This document shows, in pieces, positions 54,568 to 63,179 of a DNA stretch of 64,000 nt. A model generated the notes under the pieces. That model made no database searches and was not told the DNA's origin. It was given only the letters and a program-made list of their open reading frames with translations. Position numbers and translations under genes: made by a program. This stretch comes from Arthrobacter sp. PGP41 (GTDB taxonomy: Bacteria; Actinomycetota; Actinomycetes; Actinomycetales; Micrococcaceae). The first letter of the stretch is position 1. Each line of letters begins with the position of its first letter. The stretch is taken from the NCBI RefSeq assembly GCF_002953935.1, contig NZ_CP026514.1:3596001-3660000 (forward strand). Reading direction: 5' to 3'.

Positions 54568-54753
54568 CTAAGCCCGCCGCCCGAACCCCGGGAGCGCATG
54601 GACCCAGCGCGAGATAGGCCCGGGGACGTGCTCGCGGTCAGCCGGCAGGTAGAAGTCCGGATCGGTGCCGCCGCCGAGGGGGAGGTAGAACTCCTGGGCC
54701 GAGGGTGCCGCCGAGGGTTCCGGTGAGGCCGGCGTGCTGTCCTGCTGGTACAT
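54568..54753 (-). CDS. small protein with repeated FYLP motif
   Basis: Unrecognised protein of 61 residues. The ATG follows a near-ideal ribosome site (AAGGAGG). A Ser/Pro/Ala-rich start is followed by EFYLPLGGG and DFYLPADREH, a short repeat, and a C-terminal amphipathic tail (ISRWVHALPGFGRR). No signal peptide or membrane segment is evident. It is monocistronic, between uricase and guanine deaminase, closed by a long hairpin. Function unknown. Confidence 0.65.
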   Translation of the reverse strand: MYQQDSTPASPEPSAAPSAQEFYLPLGGGTDPDFYLPADREHVPGPISRWVHALPGFGRRA

Positions 54754-54781
54754 CTGATCCTCCTTCGAGGGCTCGAGATAG

Positions 54782-54797
54782 TTTCATAAAATGGAAA
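54782..54797. promoter_or_regulatory. candidate IclR/AllR-type operator upstream of uricase and the FYLP gene
   Basis: TTTCATAAAATGGAAA, a quasi-palindrome. Its reverse complement matches TATCCATAATACGAAA (58722-58737, before malic enzyme) at 12 of 16 positions. Both sites flank purine or glyoxylate genes near the IclR-family gene. Confidence 0.4.
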
Positions 54798-54980
54798 ATA
54801 ACTTTTGCTATGTGGAATAGCTTAGGATGCCGTCGACAGCTTCGTCAATGGTCCGGAGGTAACCCGGTCACAAAATGAATTTTCGGCTTGTGATGTACAC
54901 CACCGGCCCGGCGGAGGTACGCTGGGAGGCAACTCGTGGCGCACGTCACGTAACCTGGGAGCAGCAGGCAGGGTCGTAAT

Positions 54981-55012
54981 GAGCTGGCATCAATGGATGC
55001 CGGCTCTTTTTT
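54981..55012 (+). terminator. orphan intrinsic terminator upstream of uricase
   Basis: Stem GAGCTGGCATC (54981-54991) and GATGCCGGCTC (54996-55006), AATG loop, one T-G pair, followed by six T. It is the best factor-independent terminator of the window, yet no forward gene precedes it. It ends 93 bases before the uricase start. Confidence 0.8.
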
Positions 55013-55066
55013 GTTGGGTCGGCTCCACCGGAAACGCGCTTGAAATGCGCGCTTAATTTCAGTGAC

Positions 55067-55080
55067 GGAACCTAGGTTCC
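55067..55080. promoter_or_regulatory. 14-bp palindrome before uricase
   Basis: GGAACCTAGGTTCC, perfectly symmetric, 25 bases before the uricase start, with further GGAA and GGGAAC stretches directly after it. It could be an operator overlapping the 5' end of the message. No regulator can be assigned. Confidence 0.45.
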
Positions 55081-55105
55081 ACTTACCGGAAGTTGGGAAC
55101 AGACC

Positions 55106-56014
55106 ATGAGCAGCAAGATCATCCTCGGCGACAACCAGTACGGAAAGGCCGAGGTCCGGGTGGTCAGGATCACCCGCGACACGGACCGCCACGAGATCGA
55201 AGACCTCAACGTCACCTCGCAGCTGCGGGGCGATTTCGCGGCCGCCCACCTCGAAGGCGACAACGCGCACGTGGTGGCCACTGACACCCAGAAGAACACC
55301 ATCTATGCCTTTGCCCGTGAAGGCATCGGCTCCCCCGAGGCGTTCCTGCTTCGCCTCGGGGAGCACTTCACCTCCAGCTTCGACTGGGTTAGCGGCGGCC
55401 GCTGGGAAGCCGAGTCCTACAGTTGGAACCGGATCCAGGCCCACGGAGCCGAGCACAACCATTCCTTCGTGCGCAACGGCCAGGAAATCCGCACAGCAGT
55501 CCTGGTCCGTGACGGCGCCGCCACTCACCTGATCTCCGGACTGAAGGACCTGACCGTCCTGAAGTCCACCCAGTCCGGCTTCGTGGGCTACCCGAAGGAC
55601 AAGTACACCACCCTGCAGGAGACCACCGACCGCATCCTGGCGACCGATGTCTCTGCCCGCTGGCGTTTCAAGACCGGCACCGATTTCAGCACGCTGGACT
55701 TCAACAAGAGCTACGACGACGTCAAGGGCCTCCTGCTCGAAGGCTTCACGGAAAAGTACTCCCACGCCCTCCAGCAGACACTCTTCGACATGGGCACCAA
55801 AGTGCTGGAAGCACACAGCGAGATCGACGAGATCAAGTTCTCCATGCCGAACAAGCACCACTTCCTGGTGGACCTCTCGCCGTTCGGCCTGGACAACCCC
55901 AACGAGGTCTTCTTCGCGGCCGACCGCCCCTACGGCCTGATCGAGGCCACGGTCCAGCGCGAGGACGCCGCCCCTGCGGACATCGCCTGGTCGGGCATCG
56001 CCGGGTTCTGCTGA
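55106..56014 (+). CDS. urate oxidase (factor-independent uricase)
   Basis: Oxidises urate to 5-hydroxyisourate with O2 and no cofactor; 302 residues, the usual size of one T-fold tandem. The catalytic pair is Lys14 (NQYGK) and Thr59 (VVATDTQKNTIY). LVDLSPFGLDNPNEVFFAADRPYGLIEATV is the second T-fold signature. The genes for the next two steps (hydroxyisourate hydrolase, OHCU decarboxylase) are not adjacent or elsewhere in the window. The urate permease follows on the same strand. Confidence 0.95.
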   Translation: MSSKIILGDNQYGKAEVRVVRITRDTDRHEIEDLNVTSQLRGDFAAAHLEGDNAHVVATDTQKNTIYAFAREGIGSPEAFLLRLGEHFTSSFDWVSGGRWEAESYSWNRIQAHGAEHNHSFVRNGQEIRTAVLVRDGAATHLISGLKDLTVLKSTQSGFVGYPKDKYTTLQETTDRILATDVSARWRFKTGTDFSTLDFNKSYDDVKGLLLEGFTEKYSHALQQTLFDMGTKVLEAHSEIDEIKFSMPNKHHFLVDLSPFGLDNPNEVFFAADRPYGLIEATVQREDAAPADIAWSGIAGFC

Positions 56015-56195
56015 ACCGCAGCGCCGTCAACCCATCCGGGCCCGGGGTTTCTTTCCATTGGTCATCCCATGGCGCTTCTAAGCGCCCGTGACCTGGGCGG
56101 CAGCTCCGGGCCCACGCCCCTAGCCTTTCAGCCACACCGTTAGCCAGACAACGTTAGCCAGACGAAGACGTCTGCCATGAACCAGAAAGTCTGCC

Positions 56196-57707
56196 ATGAA
56201 CATCAAGAACCCCCTCAAAGCCGACGCCAAACAGCGCCTGAAACGCGCCACCTCCACCAGGCCCGAGGATGAACGGCTCTCAATCGGGAGCAGCTTCGCC
56301 TACGGTTTCCAGCATGTCCTGACCATGTATGGCGGCATCATTGCCGTTCCCCTGATTGTCGGCCAGGCCGCAGGCCTATCTCCTGCCGATATCGGCATCC
56401 TGATCGCAGCGGCCCTATTCATGGGCGGCCTGGCCACCCTCCTGCAGACCATCGGCATCCCTTTCTTCGGATCCCAGCTTCCCCTGGTGCAGGGCGTTTC
56501 CTTTGCGAGCGTGGCCACCATGGTCGCGATCGTCAGCGGTGGAGGCGGGCTGCCCGCCGTCTTCGGCGCGGTCATGGTCTCGGCGGCCATCGGCCTCTTG
56601 ATCGCCCCCATCTTTTCCAAGATCGTCAGGTTCTTCCCGCCGGTGGTGACCGGCACCGTCATCACCACCATCGGCCTGACCCTGATGCCCGTCGCTGCAA
56701 ACTGGGCCATGGGCGGCAACCGAAAGGCCGAAACCTACGGCAGCACGGCGAACATCGGCCTCGCCGCCGCCACTTTGGCCCTGGTGCTGCTCCTGAGCAA
56801 GGTCGGCAGCGCCACTATTTCACGCCTGTCGATCCTTCTGGCGATGGTCGCGGGCACGGCCATCGCCGCGGCCACCGGGATGGCGGACTTCTCCAAGGTG
56901 GGCCAGGGGCCGATTGTCGCCTTTCCGACTCCCTTCCACCTCGGCGCCCCCACGTTCGAGATTGCGGCGATCATCTCCATGCTCATTGTTGTGCTGGTGA
57001 TCCTGACCGAAACCATGGCTGACATCCTTGCCGTTGGCGAAATCGTGGGAACCCGGACCGACTCCAAGCGCATCGCCGCAGGACTGCGGGCCGACATGGG
57101 CTCCAGCCTCATCGCACCGGTGTTTGGTTCCTTTACGCAGAGCGCCTTCGCCCAAAACGTGGGCCTCGTGGCAGTCACAAAGATCAAAAGCCGTTATGTC
57201 GTGGCAGCCGGAGGCGTGATCCTGGTCCTGCTCGGCCTGCTCCCGGTCATCGGCCGCGTCGTGGCCGCCGTCCCCACCGCCGTCCTGGGCGGCGCGGGAA
57301 TCGTGCTCTTCGGCACGGTCGCCGCCAGCGGCATCAGGACCCTTGCGAAGGTCGAATACAAGAACAACATGAACCTGATCATCGTGGCCGCGTCCATCGG
57401 GTTCGGCATGATTCCGATCGCCGCGCCGACGTTCTATGACAAGTTCCCTTCCTGGTTCGGCACCATCTTCCACTCCGGCATCAGCTCGGCAGCGGTCATG
57501 GCGATCCTGCTGAACCTCCTCTTCAACCACCTCAAAGCCGGCAACTCGGAGAACCAGTCGGTGTTCGTGGCGGGAACGGGCCGCGTGGTGCGGGAGGAAG
57601 ACCTCAGGTGCCTGGCGGAAGGCGACCGTTTCGAGGGCGGCAAGCTCATCGACTGTGAAGGCAAGGAAGTGAAGGTCGAGTCGTCCGAGAAAGCGTCGGA
57701 GCACTAG
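56196..57707 (+). CDS. NCS2 xanthine/urate permease (NAT family)
   Basis: Nucleobase-ascorbate-type symporter of 503 residues, about 14 helices. YGFQHVLTMYGG in helix 1 and the NAT signature QNVGLVAVTKIKSR are present, with conserved Glu in LTETMADILAVG. Xanthine or urate is expected from the family and from its place directly after uricase. The C-terminal 60 residues are a polar cytoplasmic tail. The IclR regulator gene converges on it; an inverted repeat lies between. Confidence 0.92.
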   Translation: MNIKNPLKADAKQRLKRATSTRPEDERLSIGSSFAYGFQHVLTMYGGIIAVPLIVGQAAGLSPADIGILIAAALFMGGLATLLQTIGIPFFGSQLPLVQGVSFASVATMVAIVSGGGGLPAVFGAVMVSAAIGLLIAPIFSKIVRFFPPVVTGTVITTIGLTLMPVAANWAMGGNRKAETYGSTANIGLAAATLALVLLLSKVGSATISRLSILLAMVAGTAIAAATGMADFSKVGQGPIVAFPTPFHLGAPTFEIAAIISMLIVVLVILTETMADILAVGEIVGTRTDSKRIAAGLRADMGSSLIAPVFGSFTQSAFAQNVGLVAVTKIKSRYVVAAGGVILVLLGLLPVIGRVVAAVPTAVLGGAGIVLFGTVAASGIRTLAKVEYKNNMNLIIVAASIGFGMIPIAAPTFYDKFPSWFGTIFHSGISSAAVMAILLNLLFNHLKAGNSENQSVFVAGTGRVVREEDLRCLAEGDRFEGGKLIDCEGKEVKVESSEKASEH

Positions 57708-57716
57708 GAGCAAACG

Positions 57717-57773
57717 CGAAATGGCAGTTCACGGCAGTGCTCCACAGGTACATTGCTGCGAACTGCCATTTCG
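57717..57773. repeat. intergenic inverted repeat after the urate permease
   Basis: Arms CGAAATGGCAGTTC (57717-57730) and GAACTGCCATTTCG (57760-57773) are perfectly complementary, with a weaker inner pairing. It starts 9 bases after the permease stop, between convergent genes, and can act as a terminator in both directions. The arm sequence differs from the other two intergenic repeats. Confidence 0.7.
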
Positions 57774-57810
57774 GCGGTTAAGCACGACGGCGGCTTGCCG
57801 CTTTGGTGCC

Positions 57811-58566
57811 TCAGGTGCGGTTCAGTTCCCGGGAGATGGCCTCGGCCGCTTCGCGGAGGACGGGTACCGCCTTGTCGGCGAAGTGCTCGTCCACGCGGGA
57901 TACCGGGCCGGAAACAGAGATTGCCGCTGGAGTGGGAGCATTCGGTACCGCCATGGCGAAGCACCGTACACCGAGTTCCTGTTCCTCCTCGTCAATGGAG
58001 TAGCCGCGCTCCCGGATGAGCTTGAGGTCCGCGAGGAGCTCATCCACATCCCCGATGCTCTTGGGGGTGGGGGTAGGCATCCCGGCGCGGCTGACGATGC
58101 CGCGCACCACCTCGTCATCCAGTTGGGCCAGGATGGCCTTCCCGACGCCGGTGGCGTGGGTATGGGCCCGCCGGCCCACCTCGGTGAACATGCGCATGGA
58201 GTGCAGCGACGGCACCTGCGCCACATAGATCACCATGTCCGAATCCAGCACCGCCATGTTGGAGGTCTCCCCCAATTGGTCAACCAGCGTCTTGAGCTGC
58301 GGGCGGGCAACGGCGCCCAGCTGCTTGTTGGCCCCCTCGCCCAGGCGGATCAGCCGCGGGCCCAACGCATAGCGCCGGTTGGGCAGCTGGCGGATGTAGC
58401 CCAAGGACACCAGCGTCCGCAGCAGGCGGTGGATGGTGGGCAGCGGAAGGTCCGTGGATGAGGACAGTTCACTGAGCGTGACGTCGCCGCCGGCGTCCGT
58501 GATGAGTTCCAGCAGTTCGAAGACGCGCTCTACCGACTGCACGCCGCCCGACGCTTTTTCTGCCAT
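57811..58566 (-). CDS. IclR-family regulator (AllR-like)
   Basis: Regulator of 251 residues. The winged helix is VERVFELLELITDAGGDVTLSELSSSTDLPLPTIHRLLRTL; the effector domain shows VAQVPSLHSMRM, THATGVGKAILAQL and a C-terminal VSGPVSRV. AllR of Streptomyces and E. coli binds allantoin or glyoxylate and represses purine genes; the position between uricase, urate permease and malate synthase fits that role. It is divergent from the malic enzyme gene. Confidence 0.92.
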   Translation of the reverse strand: MAEKASGGVQSVERVFELLELITDAGGDVTLSELSSSTDLPLPTIHRLLRTLVSLGYIRQLPNRRYALGPRLIRLGEGANKQLGAVARPQLKTLVDQLGETSNMAVLDSDMVIYVAQVPSLHSMRMFTEVGRRAHTHATGVGKAILAQLDDEVVRGIVSRAGMPTPTPKSIGDVDELLADLKLIRERGYSIDEEEQELGVRCFAMAVPNAPTPAAISVSGPVSRVDEHFADKAVPVLREAAEAISRELNRT

Positions 58567-58695
58567 TCCGTTGTCTCCTACGGCTCAGATTCTGACAACT
58601 CTTATCCGCATCGTGAAAAGAGTTGCTTAGAACACCCAACATACAGCACCCCCGCGGTGACCGCGATGCCTCTGCCGCAGTCGCATACGGAGGAC

Positions 58696-58747
58696 TTGTA
58701 TTTCCATTCTGCAGATAATAATATCCATAATACGAAAACATCGTTTT
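58696..58747 (+). promoter_or_regulatory. predicted promoter and operator before malic enzyme
   Basis: TTGTAT (58696-58701), 17-base spacer, TAATAT (58719-58724). Immediately downstream are TATCCATAATACGAAA (58722-58737) and AAAAC-ATC-GTTTT (58735-58747), symmetric elements that could bind the divergent IclR protein. This is the most AT-rich part of the region. Confidence 0.45.
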
Positions 58748-58800
58748 GAGAAGACGGGCCGGCCACGGCCCTTTAGAAGGCACAAACAGGAGGACATTCA

Positions 58801-60246
58801 ATGGCGAACCCCAGCCCCGGAAATTCGATCACCCTGCGCGTGGAAGCGCCCGCGAGCTTCAGCGCCACCAGCGAGCTTGCCGCCGCCGTCGGAGCGGCAG
58901 GCGCCGCCATCACCGCCCTGGACGTCAGCGAATCCCACCACGAGACCCTCGTGGTGGACGTCACCTGCAACACCACGGACGACGAACACGCCGCCCGCAT
59001 CAAGGACGCCCTGAACGCGCTCGACGGCGTCACGGTCCAGCACGTCTCGGACCGCACCTTCCTCATGCACCTGGGCGGCAAGCTGGAAGTCGTCCCCAAA
59101 GTCGCCCTGCGCAACCGCGACGATCTCTCGCGCGCCTACACTCCCGGCGTCGCCCGCGTTTGCCTGGCCATAGCCGAGGACCCTGCGGCGGCCCGCAACC
59201 TCACCGTCAAGCGCAACACCATCGCCGTCCTTACCGACGGCTCGGCCGTCCTGGGCCTCGGCAACATCGGCCCGGCCGCCGCCCTTCCGGTGATGGAAGG
59301 CAAGGCCGCGCTCTTCAAGCAGTTCGCCAACGTGGACGCCTGGCCCGTGTGCCTGGACACCCAGGACACCGAGGAAATCATTATGATCGCCAAGGCAATG
59401 GCCCCTGTCTACGGCGGCATCAACCTGGAGGACATCGCAGCCCCGCGCTGCTTCGAAATCGAGAACCGGCTCCGCGAGGAGCTGGACATCCCGGTATTCC
59501 ACGACGACCAGCACGGCACCGCCATCGTCACCCTCGCCGCCCTGGTCAACGCACTGCGTGTTGTGGGCAAGAAGCTGGACGAGGTGAAGATCGTGGTCTC
59601 GGGTGTGGGCGCCGCGGGCTCGGCCATCATCCAGCTGCTAAAAGCCGAAGGGGCGCGGCACATCATCGCCGCCGGCCGCTCCGGAGCCATCCACTCGGGG
59701 GAGGTTTACGGCGACGGACACCGCGCCTGGATTGCTGAGAACACCAACGAAGAAGGCTTCGCCGGCACCCTGCACGAAGCCCTCGTGGGCGCGGACGTGT
59801 TCATCGGCGTCAGCGCCCCGCACGTGATCGGCGAGGAACAGGTGGCCGCCATGGCGGAGAAGGCCATCGTGTTTGCCATGGCCAACCCGACGCCGGAAAT
59901 CGACCCTGTCGTTGCTTCGAAGCACGCCGCCGTCGTAGCCACCGGCCGCAGCGACTTCCCCAACCAGATCAACAACGTCCTGGCCTTCCCGGGCTTCTTC
60001 CGCGGCCTGCTCGATGCCGGAGCTTCGGACATCACCCCGGAGATGCTGGTGGCCGCCGCGGAGGCCATCGCCAAGCGGGTAGCTGACGACGAGCTCAATG
60101 CCAGCTACATTATCCCCAGCGTCTTCGATCCCCATGTGGCCGCCGATGTAGCCTCCGCGGTGGCCGCTGCCGCCCGCGCCGCCAACGTTGCAGCAGCCGC
60201 TGTTACGGTCACGGCGGAACCGGAAGCCGCCCTGGCCAGCGCCTGA
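58801..60246 (+). CDS. NAD-dependent malic enzyme with N-terminal ACT-like domain
   Basis: Oxidatively decarboxylates malate to pyruvate; 481 residues. The first 85 residues form an ACT-like regulatory domain ([23 protein letters not shown]). The catalytic part has [38 protein letters not shown] and the NAD fold [12 protein letters not shown]. In this island it takes malate made by malate synthase from purine-derived glyoxylate and yields pyruvate. It is the first gene of the aceB-DUF6986-allE operon. Confidence 0.94.
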   Translation: MANPSPGNSITLRVEAPASFSATSELAAAVGAAGAAITALDVSESHHETLVVDVTCNTTDDEHAARIKDALNALDGVTVQHVSDRTFLMHLGGKLEVVPKVALRNRDDLSRAYTPGVARVCLAIAEDPAAARNLTVKRNTIAVLTDGSAVLGLGNIGPAAALPVMEGKAALFKQFANVDAWPVCLDTQDTEEIIMIAKAMAPVYGGINLEDIAAPRCFEIENRLREELDIPVFHDDQHGTAIVTLAALVNALRVVGKKLDEVKIVVSGVGAAGSAIIQLLKAEGARHIIAAGRSGAIHSGEVYGDGHRAWIAENTNEEGFAGTLHEALVGADVFIGVSAPHVIGEEQVAAMAEKAIVFAMANPTPEIDPVVASKHAAVVATGRSDFPNQINNVLAFPGFFRGLLDAGASDITPEMLVAAAEAIAKRVADDELNASYIIPSVFDPHVAADVASAVAAAARAANVAAAAVTVTAEPEAALASA

Positions 60247-60283
60247 TGCACCGCCTGACTTCAGCACAAGGAAAGGACCAGAA

Positions 60284-61882
60284 ATGGCCATCACCGTCAC
60301 AGACCCCCGGCCCATCAACCGCGCGGAGGAGATCCTCACCCCGAAGGCCCTGGCGTTCGTCGAGGAGCTGCACAACCGTTTCGCCGGCACCCGCAACGAA
60401 CTCCTGAAGGCCCGCGCCGCCAAGCGGCAGCGTGTGGCGGAAACCGGCAAGCTGGACTTCCTGCCGGAGACCAAGGAAGTGCGCGACGGCGACTGGACAG
60501 TTGCGCCCGCACCGGCAGCTTTGCAGGACCGCCGCGTGGAGATGACCGGGCCCGCCTCACCGGCAAAGATGGCCATTAATGCGCTGAACTCCGGCGCCAA
60601 GGTGTGGCTGGCGGACCTTGAGGATGCGAGCACCCCCACGTGGGGCAACGTCATCGACGCCATCCTCAACCTCCGCGACGCGGCCCAGGGCACCCTCAGC
60701 TACACCTCGGACGAGGGCAAGGAATACCGGCTCCGCACGGACGCGCCGCTCGCCGTCGTAGTGGCCCGCCCCCGCGGCTGGCACATGCCGGAGAAGCACC
60801 TGCTGATCAATGGCGAACCGGCCGTGGGCGCGCTGGTGGACTTCGGGCTGCACTTCTACCACGTGGCCAAGCAGCTGGTCCTGAACGGCCAGGGCCCGTA
60901 CTACTACCTGCCCAAGATGGAGAGCCACCTCGAGGCCCGGCTCTGGAACGACGTCTTCGTCTTCGCCCAGGACTACCTGGGCCTCGGCCAGGGCACCATC
61001 CGCGCCACCGTGCTGATCGAGACCATCCCGGCCGCGTTCGAGATGGACGAGATCCTCTACGAACTGCGCGACCACGCCTCCGGCCTGAACGCCGGCCGCT
61101 GGGACTACCTGTTCAGCATCATCAAGTACTTCCGCGATGCCGGCGAGGAGTTTGTGCTTCCGGACCGCGCCTCCGTTGCCATGACCGCACCGTTCATGCG
61201 CGCCTACACCGAACTGCTGGTGAAGACCTGCCACAAGCGCGGGGCCTTCGCCATGGGCGGCATGGCGGCCGTCATCCCCAACCGCCGCCACCCGGAAGTC
61301 ACCGAGGCTGCGTTTGAAAAGGTCCGGGCGGACAAGACCCGCGAGGCGAACGACGGCTTCGACGGCTCCTGGGTTGCGCACCCGGACCTGGTCCCCATCT
61401 GCCGGGAAGTCTTCGACACCGTGCTCGGTGACAGGCCCAACCAGCTGGACAGGCAGCGCCCCGAGGTCAACGTCACGGCCGGTCAGCTCCTGGACGTCGC
61501 CTCCGCGGACGGACAAGTCACCGAGGCGGGACTGCGCCTGAACCTTTACGTGGCTGTTGCCTACACGGCGGTGTGGCTGTCCGGCAACGGTGCGGTGGCC
61601 ATCCACAACCTGATGGAGGACGCCGCCACCGCGGAAATCTCCCGCTCCCAGGTGTGGCAGCAGATCCGCAACAAGTCCGTCCTCGCCGATACCGGAAACA
61701 CCGTCACCCGCGAACTCGTGGAGCGGATCCTGGGTGAGGAAACCGAGCGGCTGCGTATCGAATTCGGCGACGAAGCCTTCCGCCGCTACTACAAGCCGGC
61801 CAGCGACCTGATCGCGGATATCTGCCTGTCCGAGGACTACACCGACTTCCTCACCACCCCGGCCTACGAACTGGTGGGCTGA
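60284..61882 (+). CDS. aceB: malate synthase A
   Basis: Condenses glyoxylate and acetyl-CoA to malate; 532 residues, the size of the A isoform. RPRGWHMPEKHLLING is the family signature, WLADLEDASTPTW and ATVLIETIPAAFEMDEIL bind Mg and glyoxylate, and the catalytic Asp is in LMEDAATAEISRSQVWQ. The ATG at 60284 follows AAGGAAAGGA. Glyoxylate is here most likely the product of allantoin breakdown; no isocitrate lyase gene is nearby. Confidence 0.95.
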   Translation: MAITVTDPRPINRAEEILTPKALAFVEELHNRFAGTRNELLKARAAKRQRVAETGKLDFLPETKEVRDGDWTVAPAPAALQDRRVEMTGPASPAKMAINALNSGAKVWLADLEDASTPTWGNVIDAILNLRDAAQGTLSYTSDEGKEYRLRTDAPLAVVVARPRGWHMPEKHLLINGEPAVGALVDFGLHFYHVAKQLVLNGQGPYYYLPKMESHLEARLWNDVFVFAQDYLGLGQGTIRATVLIETIPAAFEMDEILYELRDHASGLNAGRWDYLFSIIKYFRDAGEEFVLPDRASVAMTAPFMRAYTELLVKTCHKRGAFAMGGMAAVIPNRRHPEVTEAAFEKVRADKTREANDGFDGSWVAHPDLVPICREVFDTVLGDRPNQLDRQRPEVNVTAGQLLDVASADGQVTEAGLRLNLYVAVAYTAVWLSGNGAVAIHNLMEDAATAEISRSQVWQQIRNKSVLADTGNTVTRELVERILGEETERLRIEFGDEAFRRYYKPASDLIADICLSEDYTDFLTTPAYELVG

Positions 61883-61885
61883 GGC

Positions 61886-63163
61886 ATGGCAGCATCACCC
61901 ATGCCGTCGCTGTCCGCCGGAGACCTGGCGGACATCGACCGGCAACTGGGAGCCACGGACCGGCTGCTGGAGCAGAACTACCCGGGCGACGACGGCTCCC
62001 GCCAGCCCGTCCACACGGTGTACGTCCCCGCGGACCGGTTTACGCCGTCGTTCGCTGCCGATTGGGGCGCCGAGTCGCTGGCCACGGCGAACGCCCACGG
62101 CGGGCTGGAAAAGCTCGGTTCACTGCTGGGCCAGGACGCCGGGCTGGCGGCGGCCGTCGCCCCGCGCGTCGAAGCGAAACTCGCCGGCGAGCCCATCGAG
62201 GACCTGCGCCTCGATTTTGAGGACGGCTTCGGGGACAGGGGCGACGACGCCGAGGACACCGCCGCGGTTGCCGCGGCTTCCGCCGTGGCCGCCGCAGTCG
62301 CGGCCGGGTCCGCTCCGCCGTTCATCGGCATCCGCTTCAAGTGCTTCGAGGCTGCCACCCGCTCCCGGGGGCTGCGGACTTTGGACCTGTTTGTCTCCGC
62401 CCTGGCCTCCGCCGGGGAACTCCCGGAAGGCCTGGTCCTGACCCTGCCCAAGGTGACCACCGTGGCCCAGGTCAAGGCTATGGACTACGCCGTCTCCCGG
62501 CTTGAGGACGTGCACTCCCTTCCGGCCGGACGGCTTCGCTTCGAGGTGCAGGTGGAAACACCGCAGCTCATCCTGGGGCCGGACGGAACGTCGCCGGTGG
62601 CGCAGCTCCCGCACGCTGTCCCCGGCCGGATCAGCGGCCTGCACTACGGCACGTACGACTACTCGGCGTCGCTGCAGATCTCCGCCGAATACCAGTCCAT
62701 GGAGCACCCGGTGGCCGACTTCGCCAAGGAGGTCATGCAGCTGGCGGTGGCCGGCACCGGCATCCGGCTCTCCGACGGATCCACGAACATCATCCCGGTG
62801 GGCGACAACGTGGAAAACGCCTGGCAGCTGCACGGCAGGCTCGTCCGGCGTTCACTTGAGCGGGGCTACTACCAGGGCTGGGACCTGCACCCGGCCCAGC
62901 TCCCCAGCCGCTTCGCCGCCACCTATGCCTTCTACCGGCAGGGACTGCCCGCAGCCGCGGCCCGGCTGCGGAACTACGTGGAGCAGACCGAAGGCGGCGT
63001 GATGGATGAACCCGCCACCGCCCGCGCTCTGGCCGCGTTCGTCCTCCGCGGCGTCCAGTGCGGCGCCGTCGGTGCGGATGAAGTCCAGGCGCTTGCCGGC
63101 GTCGGAATTCCGCAGCTCACTGCCCTGGCCCACCCGCGGCTCGCCACCACGTCCAACTCCTAG
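61886..63163 (+). CDS. DUF6986 protein, CitE/HpcH-like TIM barrel
   Basis: Protein of 425 residues starting 3 bases after the aceB stop. It has the hallmarks of the citrate-lyase-beta/malate-synthase superfamily: LRLDFEDGFGDRGDDAED (acidic metal site), FIGIRFKC (Arg), RFEVQVETPQLIL (metal Glu) and GLHYGTYDYSASL. A C-C bond lyase or thioesterase acting on a glyoxylate- or malyl-CoA-like compound is plausible. It is encoded between malate synthase and ureidoglycine aminohydrolase. The reaction is not known to me. Confidence 0.85.
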   Translation: MAASPMPSLSAGDLADIDRQLGATDRLLEQNYPGDDGSRQPVHTVYVPADRFTPSFAADWGAESLATANAHGGLEKLGSLLGQDAGLAAAVAPRVEAKLAGEPIEDLRLDFEDGFGDRGDDAEDTAAVAAASAVAAAVAAGSAPPFIGIRFKCFEAATRSRGLRTLDLFVSALASAGELPEGLVLTLPKVTTVAQVKAMDYAVSRLEDVHSLPAGRLRFEVQVETPQLILGPDGTSPVAQLPHAVPGRISGLHYGTYDYSASLQISAEYQSMEHPVADFAKEVMQLAVAGTGIRLSDGSTNIIPVGDNVENAWQLHGRLVRRSLERGYYQGWDLHPAQLPSRFAATYAFYRQGLPAAAARLRNYVEQTEGGVMDEPATARALAAFVLRGVQCGAVGADEVQALAGVGIPQLTALAHPRLATTSNS

Positions 63164-63179
63164 GTAAGGACCCCTCTTC

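Larger units (their letters stand above)
54754..55105. other. 352-base intergenic region before uricase (possible leader RNA)
   Basis: No gene. It holds a TTTC/GAAA operator-like element (54782-54797), an inverted TCACAA/TTGTGA pair around 54868-54893, a T-tract terminator on the uricase strand (54981-55012) and a 14-bp palindrome (55067-55080). The terminator has no gene upstream on its strand, so a leader transcript or small RNA is likely. Confidence 0.55.

Noticed and set aside
54283..54726. Forward frame of 147 codons in the intergenic region before guanine deaminase
   Set aside because: It crosses the perfect 25-bp hairpin and is antisense to the better-supported FYLP gene; composition is not protein-like.
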